From Odobenus rosmarus divergens (lineage: Eukaryota; Chordata; Mammalia; Carnivora; Odobenidae), in contig NW_004450458.1 of the NCBI RefSeq assembly GCF_000321225.1, forward strand, positions 377,491-441,490: 64,000 nt of DNA, in the 5' to 3' direction. Position 1 is the first letter of the stretch. Each line of letters starts with the position of its first letter. The position numbers and the translations under genes were made by a program. Below are positions 33,609 through 45,080 of this stretch, piece by piece. The notes under the pieces were generated by a model. The model made no database searches. It saw only the letters and a program-made list of their open reading frames with translations, and was not told the DNA's origin.

Positions 33609-34460
33609 AGAGAGAGAGAGAGAAAGAGAGTATGAGCAGGGTGAAAGGCAGAAGGAGAAGCAGACTCCCTGCTGAGCAGGGAGCCTGATGCAGGACTCTA
33701 TCCCAGGACTCCAGGATCATGACCTGAGCTGAAGGCAGATGCTTAACCCACGGAGTCACCCAGGCGCCCCTATACCATATCTTCTTCATCCATTCGTCAG
33801 GTGATGGACACTTGGGCTGTTTCCATAGTTGCTATTGTAGATAACTCTGCTATAAACAGAGTGCATGTATCCCTTTGAATTAGTGTTTTTGTATCCTTTG
33901 GGTAAATATCCAGTAGTGCAATTTCTAGATCATAGGACAGTCCTATTTTTAACTTTTTGAGGAACCTCCATACTGTTTTCCAGAGTGGCTGCACCAGTTT
34001 GCATTCCCACCTACAGTGCACAAGGCTTTCTTTTTCTCCACATCCTTACCAACACCTGTTGTCTCTTCAGTTGTCACTCCCAGCCACTCCGACACGTGTG
34101 AGGTGATATCTCATTGTAGCTTTGATTTGTATTTCCTTGTTGATCAGTGATGATGAGCCTCTATTCATGTGTCTGTTGGCCATCTGTATGTCTTCTTTGG
34201 AAAAATGTCTGTTCATGTCTTCTGCCCATTTCTTAATTGGATTATTTGGTTTTTGGGTGTTGAGTTTTACAAGTTCTTTATATATTTTGGATATTAACCC
34301 TTTATCAGATATGTCATTTGCAAATATCTTCTCCCATTCCGTAGGCTACCTTTCAGTTTTGTTGATTGTTTCCTTCACCGCGCAGCTTTTTATTTTGATG
34401 AAGTCCCAATAGTTTATTTTTGCTTTTGTTTCCCTTACCTCAGGGAAATTTGTTTCATTT
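33111..34460 (-). mobile_element. Carnivore L1, 3' UTR and ORF2 end
   Basis: Reads as the complement of L1: tail T-run at 33111, 'ttaacatacagtgtaatatt', 'cacatgtgagtgaaatcacg', 'tggctgcaccagtttgcatt', 'ttgatttgtatttccttgtt', up to 'tttattttgatgaagtccc'. Split by a SINE at 33541-33769. No intact frame. Confidence 0.9.
33541..33769 (-). mobile_element. CAN-SINE with TSD inside L1
   Basis: Minus-oriented SINE whose tail holds an (AC)n/(TA)n expansion (33568-33608). TSD ATCATATCTTCTT / TACCATATCTTCTT. Confidence 0.92.
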
Positions 34461-35214
34461 CTACACACCAATAATGAAGCAGCAGAAAGAGAAATTAAGA
34501 AAACAATCCCCTTTAAAATGGCACCAAAAATAACAAGATACCTAGGAATAAACCTACCTCAAAAGGTGAAAGACCTAAACTCTGAAAACTCTATAACACT
34601 GATGAAAAAAATTGAAGACAACACAAAGAAATGGAAAAATCATTCCATGCTCATGGATTGGAAGAACAAATATTGTTAAAATGTCTATACCACCCAAAGC
34701 AATCTGCACATTCAAAGCAATCCTTATCAAAATACCAATAGCATCTTTCACGGAGCTAGAACAAATGATCCTAAAAGTTGTATGGAACCACAAAAGATCC
34801 AGAGTAGCCAAAGCAATCTTGAAAAAGAAAAGCAAAGCTGGAGACACCACAAGTCTGGACTTCAAGTTAAATTACAAAGCGGCAGTAATCAAAACAGTAT
34901 GGTACTGGCATAAAAATAGACACATACATCAACAGAACGGAATACAAAACACAGACATAAACTCATAATAATATGGTCAATTACTCTGCGACAAAGCAGG
35001 AAAGAATATCCAATGGGAAAAAGTCTCTTCAAGAAATGCTGTTGGGAAAACTGGACAGCAACATCCAAAAGAATGAAACGGGACCACTTTCTTACACCAA
35101 ACACACAGAAAAAATCAAACTGGATTAAAGACCTCTATGTGAGACTTAAAACCATAAAAATCCTAGAAAAGAACACAGGTACTAACTTCTCTGACATCGG
35201 CCCTAACAACCTTG
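34461..35214 (+). mobile_element. Inverted 5' part of the same L1 (ORF2)
   Basis: Sense L1 ORF2: 'aggaataaacctacctcaaa', 'catgctcatggattggaaga', 'agtatggtactggcataaaa', 'gacaaagcaggaaagaat'. It abuts the opposite-strand 3' part. A 118-codon ORF (34612-34968) is a surviving ORF2 piece, not a gene. Confidence 0.9.
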
Positions 35215-38049
35215 TTAGCCCTACTTTCAAGGTGTGGCTTTTCTGAGATGTCAACAGAATGCCTGGAAGAATATCCAGTGAAATGACTCCACTCTGCTCA
35301 GAACGCGGGTGCCTCCCTGGACCGTGGAGCCTCCAGCATCCCAGGGCAACTCTGGTCCCTTGGGAGCTCTTCTCTGCAGGTGACCGTGGAGTTCCTCTCT
35401 GAGCATGCGCAGGTTCGTATTTGGTGAAAGTGAAAGGAACCTACGTGCAGGTTTCTAGAGATGCTTCTCTGTGCAGCTTTTTTTCCTCTCTGGATCCCCT
35501 TCTCCAAAAATTACAGCTGTCTCAGCAGCCCTGATCTCTGGACATCTGTTTTCTGCCCCCAGCAAGATCACTGCTCTCAATCAGGGTTAACTCCCTTGTC
35601 CTACAGTTTGGAAAGCGCGGTAGGCAGAAAGCCAAAGTGAATGTAGAATGTATCGACACCCCTGTGTTTTCCTTCTTTTAAGAAGGGCAGACCTATGTGG
35701 TATATTGTCTGACGTGTGAAAACAGTTACTTCCTATCTTTTGTCCCTCACTGCTTAGGTAGTTATATATCCAATACCTGTTACTTGGGCATGTCCGCAAC
35801 CAAAACTTCCTTCTTTTTTAACACGAAAATGTTTATCCCAGAAGTGTTACTTTAAATGTATGGATTTCATGTGTGTGTGTGTGTGTGTGTGTTTATTATA
35901 TTATTTATGCACACCTTACACTTTAGTCAGAAATTTTATAAAAATATTTTGAAGACCTCAACTGCTTTTCATTTTTAAATAAGTAATGCTTTCTCTTGGG
36001 AAGATTTTGAATGTTGCAATAAAATAATAATACGTGTCACTTCCCAGCTGAACTTTTTACTGTTCTGGGACAATTAAATAATCACTTATAAAAATTTGAT
36101 TTTTTTTTTAGTGGAATTTAAACTTATGAGTCTGTATTTTTTTTTCCTATCCTCTTTCACAGGAACAGAAAAACGCATGCTCACCAAACTCCCTCTGTGA
36201 AAACAGGTTGATGCACAAAAGGTCTGCAGTTCACATTTAAGAGGCTCTTAAAAGGGAAAAATGGAAGAAACCATCAATAGTCTCATTATTCTAATCATAA
36301 TGAAATTAAAATGTAAATATAGTCTGCCAGAATGGCATTATTTGTGAATGCCACATGAACAGATGGCAATGAATATTTCAAAATATACTTTGTGGGCTGT
36401 TCTGGAAGAGTGGAATGCAGAGAAGTTTGTGTCTGTATTTAGTGTGATGATGTATGATTTTAAGAAGACAATAAGAAATTTTTTTGTTTGTGCTAGGTGT
36501 TATTAACCAGGATTGATATCTAAACATTCTAGATCGCAGATCAGCCCACAAAGTAGAGACAAATATATCGAATTCTCAATACAAAGGCTTCGAGAGATCC
36601 AAAATTAGGATCTTTGCCAAAAATACTTTGCCTCTAGTCTCTTGAAGCCAAAAAAGAAAGGCAATGCCATGTCATCTGTCATTGTCTCCAAGAACAAATG
36701 ACCTGACAGAATTCTGTTCGTCCTCATTTACATTCTGACTCACCCTATCCCCAAAGACTAGGTATCTATGTATCTATGTATTTTATCTGTCAGTGTGTTC
36801 GTATTAATAACATGCTTTAGTCTAGTATCTCTGCCACTGCAGTTTCTTAAAGTAATTTGAGTTAATAATCTGAAATTCTCTGTCATTTATTGTCGTTAGT
36901 GATTTATATTTCAAATTTTTTTCATTCATGTGGAAAAATATAAGCACTCTACCCTTTGTTTTGTATCACCAATCTCAAGGGATATAACAAAATTATTAAG
37001 ATATAGTTATTTTTGATCCATATCTGTATATAGGAAATGTGTGCTATAGTATAATTTTGAGTGGTCGTGGCTAGACAGGGTCCAAAATGAGTTGAAATCC
37101 CTGTCCAATAATTAAATGATCATATCTTCTAAATGAGAAAAATGACGAAAGGCAGCAAAAAGATTAGGAATCAGGAAATCTGAATTCGAGTCCAAGCAGG
37201 ACAAGATTAAATTAAGTGATTAAAACTTAGTTATCTCAATTATCTTTTTCATCTAAAACTAAGGGCTTTTATCAGAAAGATCACTGTGGAGCACATCTCC
37301 AAGAACTCCAGAATGCAGCTTGCAACCCAGACGTTTCCAAAGAATATTTAATAAACACAAGAGGGTGCTGAAGCCAGAGTTTGCTCCGCGGAAGAGCCAT
37401 ACCCTTTAAATATGCCTTTCCTTCTCTCTCTTTCTCTCATTCTCTCTTTTTCTCAATTAGCTTTCTGAGTGCTTAATGTACCTGATTGATCCTGCGGAGG
37501 GCATTAAGATCGGTATAAACAACAGCTTTGCTTTACCATTATTTATGAATCCATTAGTTCTCAAGATTTTCTGCTTCTCGAAATGATTAAAGCGAGACTT
37601 GGTAGGCTCCTAACGTTTCTTTTGTTTTCCTTCGGCTTAAAACTTGCCAGGAATTTTTAAGAAAATCATTTCTCTTAGCTGTTCTAGTTGAAAGCCCATT
37701 TTCTTTTGAATACATAAATTTTCCCTTTTTAAATATCCAGGGACCATCTTCCCCCGAGACAATATTATATCGCAGTTTGGTCTCTAGCATACTTCTTGCA
37801 TTTTCCCTTTAAAAAATCAGGTCTCCTGGGCTAAGATGTACACCCTTTTCTGAGTCACTCGGGAGGGCCACCATCTGAGCGGACACCACATCCCCACAGG
37901 AAGCACTCACACGTGTCACGCTCGTTAGTAATCACAGTTTCTGATGTTAGTAATGACATCTTCTTGGATAGCATGGCTTGTTTTATTAGATGATTCTAAT
38001 ATAGGTCTTCTTTGAGTCTTCCTCACAAAGCTCTTCTGAGCGGGCACGA
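35215..38049. other. Mostly single-copy intergenic DNA
   Basis: (GT)n microsatellite at about 35871-35892; a possible MIR remnant near 37140-37270; CT-rich tract 37424-37455; an inverted repeat at 36333-36353 (see findings). No gene recognised. Confidence 0.5.
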
Positions 38050-38175
38050 CAGGCATTCCTCTTTAAGAAGGAAGACGAGGAAGCTAGAAGAATGAATCAC
38101 AAAGAACGTAAATGATGGAATTGAGGTGAGAATCCATGTTCTACAGCCCCTGGCTCAGGACTCAGTCCAGAGTGC
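38050..38175 (-). mobile_element. MIR remnant
   Basis: 'ttctgagcgggcacgacagg', 'tttaagaaggaagacgagga', 'gaattgaggtgagaatccat': decayed inverted MIR. Confidence 0.45.
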
Positions 38176-38607
38176 CATCTTTCCTCTCTGAAGAAACAGG
38201 CATTTCCTTCAGCCCTGAATTAAAGGGAAAACTTCATTTGACATCTCCATGAAAATACCTTGTTTCATATTAATTCATGTGTGATCAGAACTTTTGCTAC
38301 TTAGTTGGAAGGAGAACAATAGATCTCAGAGTTGCCAATGATCTGCTAGCCTAAAGATGGGTACCCTGATTATGCTTTCTTTTTACTTCACATCCCTGAG
38401 GCATGGCATGAGGAAGCAATTTTAGAGTGTGATTCTTTACTTTTTTTTTTTATTTAAATGTAAGGGAAGTTTCAAAGAACAAACGGGGGAAAAATAGTAC
38501 TGATATTATGTGTGAATTGTTTTTCTTTTTGACTTCTCTGTGTGTCAAGTTCCTAAAACAGATTTCTAAATATCTGCTTTAGTCTGCATTTTAAATTGTT
38601 TTTCCCT
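38176..38607. other. AT-rich intergenic DNA
   Basis: Nothing recognised. Confidence 0.5.
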
Positions 38608-38801
38608 GGGGGCGCCTGAGTGGCTCAGTTGGTTAGGCAACAGACTCTTCATGTCAGCTCAGGTCATGATCTCAGGCTTGTGAGATCGAGTCCTGTGTTG
38701 GGCTCTCGCTGAGTGCGGAGTCTGCTTAAGATTCTCTCTCTTCTTCTCTGCCTTCCCCCCTCCGCCAAGCTCTCTCTTTCTCTCTCTAAAAAAATAAAAA
38801 T
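38608..38801 (+). mobile_element. CAN-SINE with perfect TSD
   Basis: GGGGGCGCCTGAGTGGCTCAG head, CT-rich middle, short A-rich tail. TSD AAATTGTTTTTCCCT at 38593-38607 and 38802-38816, identical. The 168-codon minus ORF (38659-39165) runs partly through it and is not credible as a gene. Confidence 0.95.
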
Positions 38802-38816
38802 AAATTGTTTTTCCCT

Positions 38817-40214
38817 TTTGTATGATAATTTTGTTTCCTCTTGTTAATACAGGACGTGCTTGAGTTTTGGGCACCCATGTGTGGGCTAATTCCCAAATCT
38901 TAGGAGCTGTGAATAAACTACAGGGTAACTGGATTCTTATTCTGGGGATAATAACCTGGGGATTATTATCTGGGGAATCAAGTTTTGGAAGAAGAGATGT
39001 GATGTGTTCCATCATTTCTATACCTTGGCTTTTAATCTCGATCATAATCTCAGTCTTTTGGCAGATAAAAAAGTAGCTTCTCTTGGCTGTACGGCAAAAT
39101 ACATTATCGTTATCAAAAGAGAAGAAAAGGATTTTAAGGTGAGTCATCAAGATGTTAGCTTCCATGTTTTAGGACATGGGAAGAACCAAATCTTCACATT
39201 GACAAATATAAACTCTTACCTTAACACACTTGTGTTAGCACAATGGCATTCAAAATAATATTCATATGTTCACATTATTGACTTTAGCGAAGGAGTGCTT
39301 TGGCATTTGGGTGTATTTCTGTTGGCTCAAGTTATCTACTGGAAGTCCCCAAATACTTTCTTTTGGGTTACCTCAGTTCTTTTCTGCAATAACAGATTGG
39401 AGAAAGCTCGCAAGCCAAGCTAAACACATGTCTACATTCAGAGTATCAGCACTTACCTTGAAATATCTTTGTAGGCCTATGAATCTCACCCACTGCCATC
39501 ATTGCTTTATACTTATGTGCAGCCTAATGAAGTCACATGTTGTTTGCACTTGTATGTGATGTAGTCTCTCAAGCTCACTCAGCATTAAACAGCATTTACA
39601 AAAAGAAAACAAAAAAACGTGCTGCAGTTGAAAACAAAGACATGTTCATGTATTAGATTATTAATCTCTTGTGTAAATTTCTGACATTGTAGAGGAAGAT
39701 CTGAATTTTTGAGAAGGAAAAGAATGTGTGGATGTTTCCAGTAAAGACTGAAGCCCAGAGTGTGGCCTAGCACGCTTTCATATCAGAAAATGGAAATTGT
39801 CATGTAGGGAAGTTATATGGTATTTATGAAATACAGGAAACACTGAATATCATTCTCATTTTTTCATACCAAAACATCTATTTATAATTACTTGTTAAGA
39901 AATTTAGAAAACCATAGTAATTCTGGAGAAGCTGACAATTAGAGCAAATCTCTAGGTGATTATTAAATACCTAGCATAAACAGATACATTTTTCCCCTAA
40001 AAATATTGAATGCTTATAATTATAGTTTATAAGAATAAAGGACTCTTTCCTCTCAGTAGATGAAGATTCTAGTTAGTGAATCATTGCAAGTGTTTATGCC
40101 AAGAAAATAACAGAATTTATTTTAATTTTAAAACACATATGTTCAGCTTATCCAATGATGGCCTGAAACCTGGAAGAGAATATTGGTAAAGAACAAGGGA
40201 GATAAATATGCATT
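38817..40214. other. AT-rich intergenic DNA
   Basis: Nothing recognised. Short overlapping ORFs only. Confidence 0.5.
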
Positions 40215-40390
40215 GAGATGGGCTCAAATTTTTGGGACCCTGTGCAAATATTTATCCATTTTATGCCTCAGTTTCCTTAACTGAAGAGGTGTGCTGACCC
40301 CATGGTGCTAAAAAAAAAAAAAAAATTAAATGATAAAAAATCATGTAAAGTACATTAACAGAGTACCTTGCACACTGTAAGTTTTTATTT
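40215..40390 (+). mobile_element. MIR SINE
   Basis: Sense MIR: 'tgcctcagtttccttaactg', then after an A16 run 'taaagtacattaacagagta', 'ccttgcacactgtaag'. Confidence 0.7.
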
Positions 40391-41282
40391 TAATAATTAT
40401 TTATTATTTCAAAAATGCTGTTCAATATCTTGAATGTATATTGGGGTTGATATAAAACTTACTCAAATTCTACCTGTTACAACATTTCTTAGAAATAACT
40501 TCCAGTCCTTTGAAAGAAATTTCATGTCATCGCTCTTGAGCTTTTTATTTTGTTTTCTATCTTAATTTCATTCTCTTACATGACTTTGACATACACTTTC
40601 CTTGGAAGTATTAAAACATTACTTATAAGTGACCACTGTTCTGAGAAAAGGCTAACTAACATCCTTTGTAAATTTCTGTTTGAATTTTGGTTTTGTTTAC
40701 TTGTGTCACAAGAGTACATTTCCTCTTTTTAAAGCATTAAAACATTGCTTGTTAGTAACACTGTCAGGGGAGACACTTATCACCAGGGTGGAACAATAGT
40801 GAACAGTAACACTGAAAGCAGCAACAACAGCAATCTTGACGTTGCTGTCCCAGCCTTTCCAAACTCACTCCTCCAGAGGATGTGAAGGAGAAACCTGTTA
40901 TCCAAATGGTGGGGCAGCGTTGGTCTACATTTTTAAGTAAAGTGGAGCCCATCCTAGTAAAAGGTTATGAGATTGAGGAACCAGTCTGTTCACTCCCCTC
41001 TTTGGCTCTGACCATTATGAGGTTATGTAGAACTAAACTCCCCTTTTTGTGGACTGTCCCCAAGGCTTGGATTGTAGAGGAGAGGGGACATGCAGGGGGT
41101 AAATATGGTCGGGGATGGGGGAGCAAGACCTCAGCAAGCCCATTTGGTTGTCGTCCTACTCCATCCGCTCCCTGGTATTATCCGTCATAGAGCTGACATT
41201 TTTTACCCTGTCTGTATATTGGCTGGAGCCGTAAAACCCAATGAATGCCCAACCCCAAATGCCTTTGCCATGATCCCCAGCT
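40391..41282. other. Intergenic DNA, no gene recognised
   Basis: Overlapping plus-strand ORFs 40882-41190 and 41090-41584 (102 and 164 codons) have no recognisable domain. The longer one runs into an old L1, so both are probably chance. Confidence 0.5.
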
Positions 41283-42330
41283 CTTCTTCAGTGATGTCCA
41301 GTGCTATGAGTTGTATGTATCATCATTCCATGCCTTTTGCTATGCTTTTACATAAAGACATATGGCTCCAAACATCTGTACTCCACTTGGTTATATCTTT
41401 TTATATTTTTGATATAAATTGTACCTCTTATATGAATTTTCCTGCAACTGGTTATTTTTATCTCAAGATAGGTCTTGGAGATCTATTCCTCTATTTAATA
41501 CTTTCCTTTTTAATCACACCGAGTATTCCAGAGCAGGAATATGCTCTAGTTGATGCAGCCATCACTCTATGTAAGGATATTTAGTTTTTTTTAAAATAAT
41601 TTTTCAATATAGCAAAAAAAAAAAAAATCACACACTGTTTCTGTTCAAGTTCCCTTGGTGAGTATTCCTCTATGTGTTCCTTCATACTGAGGGTTGATAT
41701 GGAGAAGTGGGGAGGGACATAGGTTACATTTTTGGTTCTAATGAATACTGCTAAATTGTTCTTCCCAATGGCTGTATCAACTCAGACCTCTACCAAACAC
41801 TGCTCTCTCCACAGCCCTGCCCACACTTGATGTGATTAGGTTTTTAATACTTGCCTATCTAGTAAAAAAAAAAAAACAAAAAAAACTCATTTTAATTTTC
41901 ACTTTTCTCATATCTGTTGAAGGTGAACAATTGTAATATATTTGTTGGCCACTTGTATTTTTTCTATGAATTTCTTATTCTTACTTTTCGGATATTTTCC
42001 TATTGGCTCTTTTGATTTTTTTCTTACTGGCTTGTAAAATATTTTAAGTATGTTTTGGGTGAGTATCCTCTGTTAGATATATAAACCAAATCCCTTCCCC
42101 ATCTGAGTTGTCTTTTTTAACATTTTAGTGTTTTTTACATTGAAACAAAGTTTTGCATTTCGATGAAATTGAATTTATGACCCTTCCTGATTTTTGTTTT
42201 TAGTTCCTTACCTAAAAGCCCTCTCCTGCCACATGTCATAATAGTATCTCATATTTTTTCCTAGGAAATTTATAATTTCCCTTTTTATAATTATATTTTA
42301 TATGCCATCTTAAGCATTTCGAGTTAAGTC
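41283..42330 (-). mobile_element. Old L1/HAL1-like fragment, inverted
   Basis: Complement of old L1: 'ggcatttgcagccatcactc'-type end-region text, 'ttggccacttgtattttttc', 'ttttacattgaaacaaagtt', 'ttccttacctaaaagccctc'. Decayed, with no frame. Confidence 0.65.
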
Positions 42331-42627
42331 ACCCAAACATATGCTCAACAAATTAAATTCTTTCAAACATTGTTTATAAAATAATCAAATTCTTTAAAAA
42401 CATTTAACATTCCAAGCATAACTTTTATAATCTAATCCTCTCAGGTACTTTGAATACTGACTTGGGAGACTGACAAATGAAAAACAAAAACAACCCTAAA
42501 TATAATATTCCTCCTTATCATTTAGCTAGCTCATTAGAGGTCAAGAGTGAAAATTTCAGAGCACGAAGGGATGTTTGATTGTCAGCCATTGTCTTCTGGT
42601 TTCTTTCTAACTTTAGTTTCCCCAAAA
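42331..42627. other. AT-rich intergenic DNA
   Basis: Nothing recognised. Confidence 0.5.
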
Positions 42628-42915
42628 TAATACCAGTAAGTATAATTGTAAAAATAATAATGAGACAACTTTGATTGAATGCTTATTATAGGTGAGGCAG
42701 ATTTGTTACCAAATACCCCAATGAGATGTCATTTGATTTCCTGCTGGTTTCTGAGTTTTGTATTATTATCATCCCCATTTTTTAGATCAGGAAATTGAGG
42801 TAGAGGGAGGGTCATTGACCTTCCTGAGTTTAGAAAGCTTGTAAGCAGAGGAGGAAGGAAATAGTCTGAGGCACTGTCTTCTTGGGAACCTGTACTGGTA
42901 GCCAGTGTCAATGTG
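42628..42915 (-). mobile_element. MIR SINE
   Basis: Complement of MIR: 'gattgaatgcttattatagg', 'attattatcatccccatttt', 'gatcaggaaattgaggtaga', 'gcttgtaagcagaggagg'. Confidence 0.82.
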
Positions 42916-42973
42916 GCCACTTTGTATCTTTCTTAAAAAATGTAGAGCATTAAAAAAAAATGGTGGTGACGGG

Positions 42974-43108
42974 AGGCGCCTGGGTGGCTCAGTTGGTTAA
43001 GCATCTGACTCTTGATCTCAGCTCAGGTCTTGATCTCAGGGTCATGAGTTTAATCCCCACATTGGGCTCCTCGCTGGACGTGGAGCCTACCTAAGGAAAA
43101 AAAAAAAG
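42974..43108 (+). mobile_element. CAN-SINE, 3' part short
   Basis: GGCGCCTGGGTGGCTCAGTT head, tRNA-like part, then 'ctcctcgctggacgtgg' and poly(A). The CT-rich middle is absent. Confidence 0.85.
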
Positions 43109-43979
43109 ATATAGAGTATTTACCCTCTTTGGACATCATTTTCCTCATTCATTAAATGGGGAGATTGGAGGAGTTAGCTTAAGTTCACTTTTTACATCTA
43201 AAATTCAGTGATTCTTAAAAACACACCCAAGACTTAAAATAATAAAGTGACCTAGAATCAAACCATATAGCTCTCTGACAAATCAGCTGTTTCCAATCAC
43301 TCCTTAACAATCTAATTTGGAGAGCCTCCTGTCCCAACTGGGCGTAACCTTGAAGTTGCAGGCAGTGAAGGCAGCCTCGATTCCAACACAAGGAGAGATG
43401 CTAAGAGGCACCAGCCTAATTCAGTGGGTTTGGGCTCCTCCCAACTCCTGGAAGTTTAATTGTTCTCTAACACCGGTCTCTGGGCAGGCCTGGGCTCTAT
43501 GGCTGTCCTAGCTGGGATCTTCCTTAAAGAAAGCTCTCTGACCCCACTTCCTGCTAGAGTCCACCAAGAAGAAAGAATAGTGCGCTCATCATCTGAAAAT
43601 ATCACACACACACCCACACATACCTTTTTTTTTTTTTTTTTTTTGCCAGCCAACAGCCCATCTTCTTGAGAATGGACAGGAATAACTTCATTTTTCGAAC
43701 ATATAGAGAGAGGAGTTCATGTAAGCTATTAGAAATAACCTGTTTGGTTTATTCATTTTACTTCTGCCTTGTCTGGTTTTCCTGCAAAGCAAGAATGTTA
43801 AAAAACATTTTAAACATAGCACAGCATTTAAAAAATGGTGCAAGTGGGTTTTAGCATAGCACATAGATAAAGATCCGACATTGTCTTGCACATGGTAGGT
43901 GCTTCATGAGTACTTTTTGGATGACCTGATATTTGTCTTATTGCAAAGCCTTCAAAATCACTTGAAAACTTTAATAATC
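43109..43979. other. Intergenic DNA with MIR-like start
   Basis: 43115-43215 resembles an old SINE fragment ('ttcctcattcattaaatggg'). A T20-class run is at 43626-43645. No gene recognised. Confidence 0.5.
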
Positions 43980-44105
43980 AGTGCTAACGTTTATTCAGAT
44001 GCTTCTATGCACCAGAAATTGTTAATTTCTTTACATACTGTCTACTTTAATCTTCCAATAGCCCTTTCAGGTGCATACTTACTATATTTTTAATATAATA
44101 AATAA
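43980..44105 (-). mobile_element. MIR SINE, left piece
   Basis: Complement of MIR: 'gctaacgtttattcagatgc', 'tttctttacatactgtctac'. It continues after the L1 as 44756-44815 ('gatagatgagaaaattgagg'). Confidence 0.7.
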
Positions 44106-44755
44106 AGTATTATAATAAGTAATTATATTTTGAGATATAATTGACATATAACATTGTGTAAGTTTAATGTGTTGATTTGATACATTTATATATTGCAATA
44201 TGATTGCCCTTGTAGCATTAGCTAACACTTCTATCCAGTCACATAATTAGCATTTCTTTTTTGTGGTAAGAAGAGTTAAGTTCCAGTCTCTTAGCAACTC
44301 TGAAGTTTACAACACAGTATTGTTGACCATAATCACTGTGCTGTGCATTAGATCTCCAGGACTTATTCACCTACTAGTTGCAATTTCATATCCTTAAACA
44401 ACATCTACCCAATCCCCCACCCCCCTGCCCTTGGTAAACACCATTCTACTCTCTGTTTATTCGAGTTCTGCATTTTTAGGTTCCACATATAAGTGAGATC
44501 ATACAGTATTTGTCTTTCTCTGTCTGACTTAAACTCACTCAGCGTAATGTCCTCAAGGTCCATCCATGTTGCTAAATGGCAGGATTTCCTTTCTCATCGC
44601 TCCATTATATATATATATCTATATATAATAATAATTCTTATGTATAAATATCACATTTTCTCGATTCATTCTTCCTTTGATGGACACTTAGGTTGGTGCT
44701 ATATCTTAGCTACTGTGAATAATGCTGAAGTAAGCATGGGAGTGCTTACTTCTGC
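44106..44755 (-). mobile_element. Old L1 3' end (L1M type) inserted in MIR
   Basis: Complement of L1M: 'tgagatataattgacatata', 'ttagatctccaggacttatt', 'ccacatataagtgagatcat', 'tgatggacacttaggttgg'. TA-rich run at 44605-44635. Confidence 0.82.
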
Positions 44756-44852
44756 CCTAAATGATAGATGAGAAAATTGAGGAACAGAAAATAAATAATT
44801 CGATAACTGGTGAAGTGTCTACTTGGGAATGGAATTTAAGCAATCTGTTCTT

Positions 44853-45064
44853 TGTTTTTTTTTAAGCTTTATTTATTTACTGAGAGAGAGAGTGTGTGAG
44901 TGGGAGGGAGGGGCAGAGAGAGAGAGGAAGAGAGAGGGAATCTCGAGCAGACTCAGTATTGAGTGTGGAGCCCGACCCGGGGCTCGATCTCATGACCCTG
45001 AGATCATGACCTGAGCCAAAATCAAGAGTGTGACGCTTGACCAACTGAGCCACCCAGGCGCCCC
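44853..45064 (-). mobile_element. CAN-SINE with perfect TSD
   Basis: Complete minus-oriented element. TSD TAAGCAATCTGTTCTT at 44837-44852 and 45065-45080, identical. Confidence 0.95.
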
Positions 45065-45080
45065 TAAGCAATCTGTTCTT

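Noticed and set aside
34612..34968. 118-codon ORF resembling reverse-transcriptase-linked sequence
   Set aside because: It is a surviving fragment of L1 ORF2 in the inverted L1 segment, not a host gene.
38659..39165. 168-codon minus-strand ORF
   Set aside because: Its end runs through a CAN-SINE with a perfect TSD, and the rest has no recognisable domain.
41090..41584. 164-codon plus-strand ORF
   Set aside because: Runs antisense into an old L1 and has no domain; likely chance.
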